Shown here one piece after another: positions 42,395-50,659 of a stretch of DNA of 64,000 nucleotides. The notes under the pieces were generated by a model that was not told the origin of the DNA, made no database searches, and worked only from the letters and a program-made list of their open reading frames with translations. Within the stretch, counting starts at the first letter, position 1, and each line of letters starts with the position of its first letter. The DNA comes from Lachnospiraceae bacterium (GTDB taxonomy: Bacteria > Bacillota > Clostridia > Lachnospirales > Lachnospiraceae): assembly GCA_009777715.1 (NCBI GenBank), contig WRLH01000001.1, positions 1-64,000 of the forward strand, read 5' to 3'. Both the position numbers and the translations under genes were made by a program.

Positions 42395-45300
42395 ATGGCA
42401 CGCATTTTTACCGAAGTATTTCCGGCCCTTACGCTGGAAAAATCACTCAGCGATTTATTTTCGCAAGCTACTGTTGATAAAGTGAAAACAAATACGCCGG
42501 AAGACAATTTCCGCATTTACATAACAAGTGGCCGCCTAATCCCCAAGGCGCTCATTTATAAAGTTGAAGCAGAAATAAAAGGGCAGCTTTTCCGGGGCAA
42601 ACAGGTCACGATTAGGATTTTTGAAAAGTTTAACCTTTCAGCCCAATATAATGCCGAAAAACTAATGCAGGTTTACCGCGAGAGCATATACCTTGAACTT
42701 AACGCCCGCCCGGTCCTTCTTAATATCCTTAGAAACACCAAGATAAGTTATCCTGACGAAAACCAAATCATGCTGGCAATTGATAACTCGCTTTATCTAA
42801 AAAATAAGGTGGCGGAACTGATTGATTATTTTGATGAAGTTTTTAATGAACGCTGTGGCCTTAATGTAGAGATCAAGCTTAAATTTGCTTACCAAGAAAA
42901 CAAAAACACGTCCCGAAATGATGACGCAAAAATCCGCGCCAAAATTAATGAAGCAACAATTATCGCCCGCGGCGAAATCATAAAAAAAGAAAATGCCGTC
43001 CCCGAAAGCATTAGAGTGTTGCCAAAGGATTCTGCCCCGCCCCGAAAAACCCGCTCCCGCCGCTCAGACAATCCCGATGTTTTTTACGGCCGCGATTTTG
43101 ACGATGGGGAAATTACCCCTCTTTTAGATATCGTTGACGGAATCGGCGAGGTTATTATCCGGGGCAAAATCATTGCCCTTAATTTCCGCGCGATAAAGAA
43201 TGAAAAAACAATCGTAATTTTTAACTTAACTGACTTTACCGACACAATAAAAGTGAAAATTTTCATTGGTGACGAGCTGTTAGATGACCTTAAGGAAAAA
43301 ATCAAAAAAGACGCTTTTATAAAGATAAAGGGTCTTGTGATGACGGACAAATTCGATGGCGACTTAACCATCGGTTCAATCGTTGGCATCAAAAAAACAG
43401 TTAATTTCACGATTTTAAGACAGGACGAAGCAAAAATCAAGCGCGTTGAGCTTCATTGCCACACCAAAATGAGTGACATGGATGGGGTTTCCGAGGTAGG
43501 CGAATTGATTGAGCGGGCTTATCAGTGGGGACATAGGGCGATAGCGATTACCGACCATGGGGTGGTGCAAGCATTTCCGGAGGCTTACAAAGCATGGAAA
43601 AAGATTTACCAAAAAGAAAAAGAGCGTTGCCATGAAGAAGAGGGCAAAGCACCGCCAACGAAAGCCGATTTTTTTAAAGTAATATACGGCGTTGAAGCCT
43701 ATTTAGTTGATGATTTGCGGGAAATTGCCACTAATGCAAAAGACCAGCTTCTTGATGGCGAGTTTGTTGTTTTTGACCTTGAGACAACAGGATTTTCCCC
43801 CATAAAAGACCGCATTATCGAAATTGGCGCGGTGCTTTTATCTAATGGGGTCATTACCGAACGCTATCAGACATTCATCAACCCCAATATCCCAATTCCC
43901 TATGAGGTTGAACGCTTAACCGGGCTTACTGATGAAATGGTTCTTGACGCGCCAAAAATGCAAAAAGCCCTGCCGGAGTTTTTGGCTTTTGTTGGCGAAA
44001 GGCCTTTAATTGCCCACAATGCCGATTTTGACATGGGTTTTATTAAGGAAAATTGCCGCCTTAATGGAATGGAAAGAGAATTTACCTATCTTGATACCTT
44101 GGCACTCGCAAGAGTTTTTCTTCCCGGCCAAAAAACGCACAAGCTTGACACGGTTTGCAAAGCCCTAAACATCAGCCAGAAAAGCCACCACCGCGCTTTA
44201 GATGATGCCGAATGTACCGCCCAAATCTTTGGTGAATTTTGTTTGCGGCTCAAAGAAAAAGGGATAAAGAGGCTCGAAGAAGTCAATACGCTTAACTTAA
44301 AGACAGCGGAAATGGTCAAGAAACTGCCAAGCCATCACGCAATTATTCTGGCCGCTGATGAAAAGGGGCGTGAGAACTTGTATACCTTGATTTCCGAATC
44401 ACATCTTAATTTTTATAGCCGCCGCCCGCGGATTCCCAAAAGTCTGCTTATAAAGCACCGCGAGGGTTTGATTCTTGGGAGTGCCTGTGAGGCCGGCGAG
44501 CTTTACCGGGCTGTGCTTGAGGGGAAATCCGCCCAAGAGTTAGGCCGGATTGTCAAATTTTATGATTATTTGGAAATCCAGCCGACCATGAACAATAAGT
44601 TCATGCTCAAATCAGAAAAAATATCAGCCGTTAGTTCGCCGGAAGATATCCATGAGCTTAATCGTAAGGTCATTAAGTTAGGTGAAGATTATAATAAACC
44701 GGTGGTTGCGACTTCGGATGTCCATTTTACCGACCCTGACGATGAGGTATACCGCCGGATTATCATGGCAGGACAGGGTTTTGATGATGCCGATGACCAA
44801 GCCCCTTTATATCTTCGGACAACTGATGAAATGCTAGATGAATTTGCTTATCTTGGCAGGGAAAAGGCTTTTGAAGTAGTCGTTTCGAATACTAACAAAA
44901 TAGCCGATATGATTAGCCCGATTTCACCGCTTCGGCCTGAAAAATGCCCGCCGGTAATAGAAAACAGCGATATCGAATTAAAGGAAATCTGCTTTAGCCG
45001 GGCGATATCACTATATGGCAATCCCTTGCCGGAGCTAGTCAAAAACCGTTTGGACAAAGAACTTAACTCAATTATCAGTAATGGCTTTGCGGTCATGTAT
45101 ATTATCGCCCAGAAATTAGTCTGGAAATCGCTTGAAGACGGTTATCTGGTCGGAAGCCGCGGTTCGGTTGGTTCTTCTTTTGTTGCGACAATGGCCGGAA
45201 TTACCGAGGTAAATCCCTTAAAGCCGCATTATTATTGCCTTAAATGTTTTTATAGTGATTTTGATTCGGAAAAGGTGCGTGAATATGCTGGCCGGACCGG

Positions 45301-46858
45301 GTTTGACCTACCCGATTCAGCTTGCCCTAAGTGCGGGGAAATGCTGAAAAAAGATGGTTTTGATATTCCTTTTGAAACATTTTTGGGCTTTAACGGCGAC
45401 AAAGAGCCGGATATTGACCTTAATTTTTCCGGCGAATATCAAAGCAAAGCCCACAAATATACCGAGGTCATTTTTGGCGAAGGGCAGACCTTCAGGGCCG
45501 GAACGATTTCAACCCTTGCCGACAAAACCGCGTTTGGTTATGTGAAAAAATACTATGACGAACGCGGAATCATTAAGCGGAATTGCGAAATTGACCGGAT
45601 TGTCATGGGATGTACCGGAATCAGGAAAAGCACCGGGCAGCACCCGGGCGGGATTATCATCCTGCCGCTTGGCGAAAGGATTAATACATTTACGCCCGTC
45701 CAGCGTCCGGCTAATGATGTGAATAGCGATATTATCACGACCCATTTTGATTACCATTCAATTGACCACAACCTTTTAAAGCTTGATATCCTTGGGCATG
45801 ACGACCCGACAATGGTTAAAATGCTCCAGGATTTGACCGGGGTTGACCCACTTTCGATTCCGTTTCAGGACGACAAAGTAATGTCGCTCTTCCAAAATAC
45901 AAAGGCACTTAATTTGACGCCGGAGCAAATTGGCGGCTGCCGCCTAGGCGCGATGGGAGTACCGGAGTTTGGCACGGATTTTGTCATTCAGATGCTTGAA
46001 GATACAAAACCGCAGTCGTTTTTTGATTTGATTTGCATTTCCGGCCTTTCCCATGGAACTGATGTCTGGCTTGGCAATGCCAAGGATCTAATTAGCGAGG
46101 GTAAAGCAACAATATCAACGGTCATCAGCACCCGTGACGACATTATGACTTACCTGATTAACAAGGGAGTTGACAGTTCGTTATCATTTAACATTACTGA
46201 AAGTGTCAGGCGCGGAAAGGGCTTAAAGGAAGAATGGAAAAAGGCGATGATTAAGGCCAATGTTCCGGATTGGTACATCTGGTCTTGTGAGAAAATAAAA
46301 TATATGTTCCCCAAAGCTCATGCCGCTGCTTATGTGATGATGGCATGGCGGATTGCTTATTTTAAGGTTTATTATCCGCTGGCATATTATGCCGCTTTTT
46401 TCTCGATCCGCGCTTCGGCGTTTGATTATGAAATCATGTGCCAAGGCAAGAAACATCTTGAGCAGGCAATGAAAGAGTACCGGGGACGCGAACTGGCGGG
46501 TAAGTTGACCAAAAAAGAACAAGATACACTAAGGGATATGCGGATTGTCGGGGAAATGTATGAAAGGGGGTTTGAGTTTGTCCCGCTTGATATTTACCGG
46601 GCCAATGCCCACAAGTTCCAGTTGGTTAATGACAAAATAATGCCCTCGCTGTTAAGCATTGACGGCTTGGGTGACAAAGCAGCCGAAGCGGTAGTTGAAG
46701 CTAGGGAAGCGGGCAAATTCCTTTCCCGTGATGATTTTCGCTTACGAGCAAAAGTAAGCAAGACGGTCACAGCCCTGATGGAGCGGCTAGGGTTATTCGG
46801 CGAGCTGCCGGAGTCAAACCAGATAAGTTTGTTTGATTATAGTTTTGAAAATAATTAG
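42395..46858 (+). CDS. polC: DNA polymerase III alpha subunit, PolC type
   Basis: 1487 residues. Order: N-terminal domain, OB fold (about 240-335), PHP domain split around the exonuclease (ELHCHTKMSDMDG, AITDHGVV), the proofreading exonuclease (FDLETTGFSPIKDRIIEIG, about 460-480), then polymerase palm (GSRGSVGSSFVA; KEPDIDLNFSGEY) and C-terminal helix-hairpin-helix (SIDGLGDKAAEAV). PolC is the leading-strand replicase of low-GC Gram-positives. AAATTGAGGT precedes the ATG. ispG and polC are neighbours in many Clostridia, here separated by one minus-strand gene. Confidence 0.98.
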   Translation: MARIFTEVFPALTLEKSLSDLFSQATVDKVKTNTPEDNFRIYITSGRLIPKALIYKVEAEIKGQLFRGKQVTIRIFEKFNLSAQYNAEKLMQVYRESIYLELNARPVLLNILRNTKISYPDENQIMLAIDNSLYLKNKVAELIDYFDEVFNERCGLNVEIKLKFAYQENKNTSRNDDAKIRAKINEATIIARGEIIKKENAVPESIRVLPKDSAPPRKTRSRRSDNPDVFYGRDFDDGEITPLLDIVDGIGEVIIRGKIIALNFRAIKNEKTIVIFNLTDFTDTIKVKIFIGDELLDDLKEKIKKDAFIKIKGLVMTDKFDGDLTIGSIVGIKKTVNFTILRQDEAKIKRVELHCHTKMSDMDGVSEVGELIERAYQWGHRAIAITDHGVVQAFPEAYKAWKKIYQKEKERCHEEEGKAPPTKADFFKVIYGVEAYLVDDLREIATNAKDQLLDGEFVVFDLETTGFSPIKDRIIEIGAVLLSNGVITERYQTFINPNIPIPYEVERLTGLTDEMVLDAPKMQKALPEFLAFVGERPLIAHNADFDMGFIKENCRLNGMEREFTYLDTLALARVFLPGQKTHKLDTVCKALNISQKSHHRALDDAECTAQIFGEFCLRLKEKGIKRLEEVNTLNLKTAEMVKKLPSHHAIILAADEKGRENLYTLISESHLNFYSRRPRIPKSLLIKHREGLILGSACEAGELYRAVLEGKSAQELGRIVKFYDYLEIQPTMNNKFMLKSEKISAVSSPEDIHELNRKVIKLGEDYNKPVVATSDVHFTDPDDEVYRRIIMAGQGFDDADDQAPLYLRTTDEMLDEFAYLGREKAFEVVVSNTNKIADMISPISPLRPEKCPPVIENSDIELKEICFSRAISLYGNPLPELVKNRLDKELNSIISNGFAVMYIIAQKLVWKSLEDGYLVGSRGSVGSSFVATMAGITEVNPLKPHYYCLKCFYSDFDSEKVREYAGRTGFDLPDSACPKCGEMLKKDGFDIPFETFLGFNGDKEPDIDLNFSGEYQSKAHKYTEVIFGEGQTFRAGTISTLADKTAFGYVKKYYDERGIIKRNCEIDRIVMGCTGIRKSTGQHPGGIIILPLGERINTFTPVQRPANDVNSDIITTHFDYHSIDHNLLKLDILGHDDPTMVKMLQDLTGVDPLSIPFQDDKVMSLFQNTKALNLTPEQIGGCRLGAMGVPEFGTDFVIQMLEDTKPQSFFDLICISGLSHGTDVWLGNAKDLISEGKATISTVISTRDDIMTYLINKGVDSSLSFNITESVRRGKGLKEEWKKAMIKANVPDWYIWSCEKIKYMFPKAHAAAYVMMAWRIAYFKVYYPLAYYAAFFSIRASAFDYEIMCQGKKHLEQAMKEYRGRELAGKLTKKEQDTLRDMRIVGEMYERGFEFVPLDIYRANAHKFQLVNDKIMPSLLSIDGLGDKAAEAVVEAREAGKFLSRDDFRLRAKVSKTVTALMERLGLFGELPESNQISLFDYSFENN

Positions 46859-46873
46859 TACTTCACATTATGA

Positions 46874-46894
46874 AAAATGAAAATTCTTCATTTT
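46874..46894 (+). terminator. weak AT-rich terminator-like hairpin after polC
   Basis: AAAATGAA (46874-46881) and TTCATTTT (46887-46894) pair around a five-base loop, followed by ATTTC. Stability is low because of AT pairs, so termination may be partial. Confidence 0.45.
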
Positions 46895-46904
46895 ATTTCA
46901 ATAC

Positions 46905-46932
46905 TTGACAATTTATGATTTTTATGTATAAT
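46905..46932 (+). promoter_or_regulatory. sigma-A promoter of the accessory island
   Basis: Perfect -35 TTGACA (46905-46910), 16-base spacer, perfect -10 TATAAT (46927-46932). It drives the first island gene independently of polC. Confidence 0.7.
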
Positions 46933-46970
46933 TAACGATAAGCTGGTTAATAAGCATACGGAGGATAGAC

Positions 46971-48509
46971 TTGATTTTGGAAAAGACTTTCATATCAAAC
47001 CTAGAAAATCAAAAAAACATCTATGACCTGATAGGTGTTTGTTACGATGAATTATTTAGGATTAATCATGACATGAATGTAGGTTTTGTGTGTAAATATA
47101 ATCTTAATGATAATTCTAATGCTCGTGGATTTTATGCAGATAAGTGTTTTAGGGAGTTGGATAAAGAATTGCTAAAATTAGTAGAGTATAAAAAAATAGA
47201 TAATACATATTCCGTCATACCAATTAACGAACTTATTAAGGGCATAGTAAAAATATTGAATAGTTTTGTCATGCCGAATTGTAAAAGTAAAGTGAAAATA
47301 GCAAAATCAATTTGCTTATTTCGGGTAATTTTTTCGCTTGATAAATATGTTCATGATATTAATGAAGACAATATCGATAGGGTAAAGGGGCCAAAGAATA
47401 ATAAAGATTCTAATTACTTAGTTTATATAAAAAAATGTAGTTCATTTTTAGACAAAGGTTTAGAAAAAATTACAGATAAAAGTATAGATTATTTTTTTGA
47501 AAATTCAATTCAAATAATTAAGCGCAATGAACTACCTGTTCCAGAAAGACCTCCGCAGATTATCCGTGTAAATCCAGAATTTTCTCCCGAAAAGAAAGTG
47601 CTTAAGGTTTGTTGCATACCGTATATTGGATTTCCGACATTTAAATTTATTGATTGCAGAAACAACACAATAAATCGGGTTTCCGGAACTAAACTGGAAG
47701 GTGTATTTACAGTAGAATATCCAATAGTAGATAGTAAAGATGATATTCAAGGTCAAAATCGCATAATTAAACTTTTAGATTCTGCTATATCTAAAGAAGC
47801 GGATATAATTGTTTTCCCGGAATATATTATGAGCAATAGTATGTACGAAGCCATAAAAAAACATCTAAAATCAAGAAATTGCAAATTATTAAAACTTGTA
47901 TTTATGGGAACAACTTATACGATGGGCAAGGATGGGAGCAATAATAATATATTGAAAGTATTAAATGGAAATGGCAAAGAGCTAGGTGCTTATTATAAAT
48001 ATTCACCATATTCTAAAGAAGTTGTTGAAAAGAAAAGTAAATCTATTTTTATTGAAGATTTGACAAATCCAGGAAAAGAGTGTGTTATCCTTGATATTGA
48101 CCGTTTAGGCAGAATATTACCATCAATATGCCGCGATATAATTAATAATAAATGTACATATAATTTAGCGCATATTTTTGAGCCTGACTTGATAATTATT
48201 CCCGCATGGAGTCCGTCATTAAGATTTTTTAAGAGTAAGATGATCGGATTTGCTGATACTTTACATTCCAGCTCCATCTTATGTAATAGTTGCGAAGCGA
48301 GAGGCAAAGAAGACAAAACAGGCAAAGAAATTGAGGAGATTGGTTTAGCTGTTGTTCCTTCACAGAAAAAGGGAGTGCAAGCTAAATTTGAATATATCAA
48401 ACGTGATGGCAAAGGCTGTACGGAAAAATGCAGAGAAGGATGCGTACGCATGATCACATTAGATTTTAGTGATGATTATCCTAGGATACAGATAGTTAAT
48501 AAGAACTAA
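46971..48509 (+). CDS. protein with C-terminal nitrilase (carbon-nitrogen hydrolase) domain
   Basis: 512 residues from TTG 46971 (or TTG 46977) after GGAGGATAG. The N-terminal part (about 1-215) is helical and unrecognised. The C-terminal part (about 215-505) has the nitrilase-fold catalytic triad: E284 in IIVFPEYIM, K343 in GAYYKYSPY and C387 in LPSICRDII, plus a short terminal Cys cluster (CTEKCREGC). Nitrilase-fold enzymes hydrolyse amides or nitriles; in some antiviral reverse-transcriptase systems (DRT type 1) a nitrilase domain is present, but here no reverse transcriptase is seen. AT-rich, with its own consensus promoter. The substrate is unknown. Confidence 0.78.
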   Translation: MILEKTFISNLENQKNIYDLIGVCYDELFRINHDMNVGFVCKYNLNDNSNARGFYADKCFRELDKELLKLVEYKKIDNTYSVIPINELIKGIVKILNSFVMPNCKSKVKIAKSICLFRVIFSLDKYVHDINEDNIDRVKGPKNNKDSNYLVYIKKCSSFLDKGLEKITDKSIDYFFENSIQIIKRNELPVPERPPQIIRVNPEFSPEKKVLKVCCIPYIGFPTFKFIDCRNNTINRVSGTKLEGVFTVEYPIVDSKDDIQGQNRIIKLLDSAISKEADIIVFPEYIMSNSMYEAIKKHLKSRNCKLLKLVFMGTTYTMGKDGSNNNILKVLNGNGKELGAYYKYSPYSKEVVEKKSKSIFIEDLTNPGKECVILDIDRLGRILPSICRDIINNKCTYNLAHIFEPDLIIIPAWSPSLRFFKSKMIGFADTLHSSSILCNSCEARGKEDKTGKEIEEIGLAVVPSQKKGVQAKFEYIKRDGKGCTEKCREGCVRMITLDFSDDYPRIQIVNKN

Positions 48510-48518
48510 AAAAAATAC

Positions 48519-48547
48519 TTGTTAATTTCCCCAGAATCGGATATACT
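48519..48547 (+). promoter_or_regulatory. sigma-A promoter of the second island gene
   Basis: -35 TTGTTA (48519-48524), 17-base spacer, -10 TATACT (48542-48547). It lies in the 65-base gap after the nitrilase-domain gene. Confidence 0.55.
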
Positions 48548-48574
48548 GGAATCAATTAGTTGCGAGGTGATATT

Positions 48575-49522
48575 TTGGCAAGAAAAAATAGTTTATATAA
48601 AAATCATATGAGTATAGCAAAAAGAAATGAAGATGACAGTTTAGGGAAATTATTCGAGCAAATTAAGGAATGTTTACAGTTAGGTTATGCTATAGAAGAG
48701 CGTACATTTTCAGATGTTAGCAGAATAATTATTGAACGTATAACTTCCAATAGTAAAAGTGATTTGCCTGAATCTTTTCAATCTCTTGTGGACTATGTTG
48801 AGGACTATTGTTTCTATGAAATAGAAAGCGAAAAAGATTATCAACGGGTAATGACTTTTTCTCGGTTTCGTCAAATTTTTAAGATGTTCAAACTTTTTGG
48901 AGCTATGCGAACAGAAAAGGAAGAAATTGAAAAAGATGCAAGGAAATACGAAAGCTACTGTAAGATTTTAAATCAAATTAAGAGTTCATATGGTATTACG
49001 AAAACGGATCTAATAAAACGAGGACTAAGGATTGAAGAATTGGTAGAAAAAGGCTATTTGATTGACCAAAGGGTCGTAGGTGAAATTTATTATCACTTAT
49101 CATCTACTGGCTTATGTTTGCTTGACAAAATAAACGTTACTGGAAGTGGCATGGGAAGTAGTAGCAATGATTTGGAAGATAAACTGTATAGTTTCCAAAT
49201 GAAAGGAAACTTAAAAGAAGGCTATGAAGTCCAAAATCAAACTCTAAAGAACGAACCCATAAAAAAAGACTCATTAGAGCTAACAAACAATCTACAATGC
49301 CCAATAGAAGAACTTAAAAACCTAAATATAAACACCGAAATTATCTCCAAATACGGAAACATCTGCCAAAGAAAGAAGCAGTCACAGGCTTTTGAAAACC
49401 CAAATACACCCAAAGCCCGCGCTAGTAAAAAATGGCAATTAATTGAATATAAAGAAAGAGGTAAGAAAAATGGAAGCGACGACTTTAACAGAGAGTATAA
49501 AATCGGCCAACTCAATTTATGA
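48575..49522 (+). CDS. island gene 2: winged-helix-like protein of unknown function
   Basis: 315 residues from TTG 48575 after GAGGTGATA (a longer start at 48560 lies before this site). Residues about 145-190 (YGITKTDLIKRGLRIEEL, then VVGEIYYHLSSTGLCLL) look like a winged helix with a terminal STGLxLL strand as in MarR-type domains. The remainder is helical and charged; the last third (after about residue 205) is low complexity and Asn/Lys-rich, and the coding strand becomes A/C-rich. It overlaps the third gene by 53 bases. Possible DNA-binding or regulator; not shown. Confidence 0.7.
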   Translation: MARKNSLYKNHMSIAKRNEDDSLGKLFEQIKECLQLGYAIEERTFSDVSRIIIERITSNSKSDLPESFQSLVDYVEDYCFYEIESEKDYQRVMTFSRFRQIFKMFKLFGAMRTEKEEIEKDARKYESYCKILNQIKSSYGITKTDLIKRGLRIEELVEKGYLIDQRVVGEIYYHLSSTGLCLLDKINVTGSGMGSSSNDLEDKLYSFQMKGNLKEGYEVQNQTLKNEPIKKDSLELTNNLQCPIEELKNLNINTEIISKYGNICQRKKQSQAFENPNTPKARASKKWQLIEYKERGKKNGSDDFNREYKIGQLNL

Positions 49523-50555
49523 TAGTTTAGTTTTTTGCAGTAATATGTATCAATTTTTATTGGAGCAACCAGAAGATGAGCGCCCTAAAAAACTCGCGTG
49601 GTTTTTTGAAATATGTCAAGAACAATACAGCTATGATTTAGGTGACAAAGCGTTATATTCTGAAAAAATATATGACTATGAAAGCAAGTATATAAAGTTC
49701 ACTACAGGCTTAATTGATGCTTTATCTGTTATGGGTTATAATGAATCGATTTATTATCAAAAACTTTTTGATTGTATTGATGGTTTTTTGTGTGATGCTA
49801 CGCTAGAAGAAAAAGGTTTTTGTTTGTTAATTATCCTTTATGATAGAAGAACACCATATTATTACTTGCCAGCCACTTTTGATTTATCAGATTTATCAAC
49901 TGAAGCTTTTGGAAAAATCATGGAGGAAATTAAGCCACAATTGAGATTACTCCGTTATCTTTTTGCATTACCCAAAAGTAAAAAAAATACTTATTTAACT
50001 TCCAATGCAGTATGTATAATGGAAGATTTAGTAAGTAATGAGCAAAAGGCTGTTTTTTTATACTGGTTATTGAGGCTTGAAAAGCAATCTGAAGATAGAT
50101 TGAACGCAGATAATTCTGGGCAATCAAAAAATAATAAAGAGGGGCAAGCTGATTTAAAAGCAAGAGAAAAAGATAATTCCTTTGTACCTGATACTCTTGA
50201 ATGGGCAGTAGACCCTGATAGTATCATAACAGAATTTGAATATCCAAATTTGAATGGCGATGAATATAGTTTTGTTCTTTTTAAAGAAGGAGAAAATATA
50301 TTTCTTTCTGATCGAGGTAAAACACTTAAGCAGCTAGATAAAATTTTTGAATTAAGCGAACCTGATGTTATTAAGAATTTAAAAGCAATCTTACAGCAGT
50401 ATGGAGCTATAAAACAAGAAAATGCAATCTTGATTGGGATTGATAATTGGACTGGAAATATTAAAGAAGAAGAGAATGAAGATTTAAGGAAAGCGAAATT
50501 GGCATTATTCTCTTGCGTTTCCTTTATGCTAAACATGAAAATATTTTATGTCTAA
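49470..50555 (+). CDS. island gene 3: DUF1828-like protein
   Basis: 361 residues from ATG 49470 with AGAGGTAAG upstream. The N-terminal two-thirds is helical and unrecognised. The C-terminal region (about 245-361) follows the DUF1828 pattern: a strand EYSFVLFKEGENIFLSDRGKTLK, then FELSEPDVIKNLKAILQQYG, then a NAILIGI strand and a final helix KAKLALFSCVSFMLN. DUF1828 domains turn up in mobile and host-defence or toxin contexts; this assignment is by pattern memory. The start overlaps gene 2, so they are coupled. No transmembrane segment. Confidence 0.68.
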   Translation: MEATTLTESIKSANSIYDSLVFCSNMYQFLLEQPEDERPKKLAWFFEICQEQYSYDLGDKALYSEKIYDYESKYIKFTTGLIDALSVMGYNESIYYQKLFDCIDGFLCDATLEEKGFCLLIILYDRRTPYYYLPATFDLSDLSTEAFGKIMEEIKPQLRLLRYLFALPKSKKNTYLTSNAVCIMEDLVSNEQKAVFLYWLLRLEKQSEDRLNADNSGQSKNNKEGQADLKAREKDNSFVPDTLEWAVDPDSIITEFEYPNLNGDEYSFVLFKEGENIFLSDRGKTLKQLDKIFELSEPDVIKNLKAILQQYGAIKQENAILIGIDNWTGNIKEEENEDLRKAKLALFSCVSFMLNMKIFYV

Positions 50556-50611
50556 ATTAAATGTGATAGTAATATTTTGCAATCTATTTTAAACTATCTT
50601 TCACTTATGAA

Positions 50612-50641
50612 AATTTTCAAAGAAGCTCTCTTGTGAAAATT
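50612..50641 (+). promoter_or_regulatory. recJ leader hairpin
   Basis: AATTTTCA (50612-50619) with TGAAAATT (50634-50641), a bulged G, then AAGA/TCTT and loop AGCTC. Its right half resembles the polA leader hairpin (both contain AAGCTCT and CTTGTGAAA). It lies 18 bases before the likely recJ ATG and contains the alternative GTG start at 50633. Confidence 0.5.
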
Positions 50642-50659
50642 ATAATATGGTTTGTTCAC

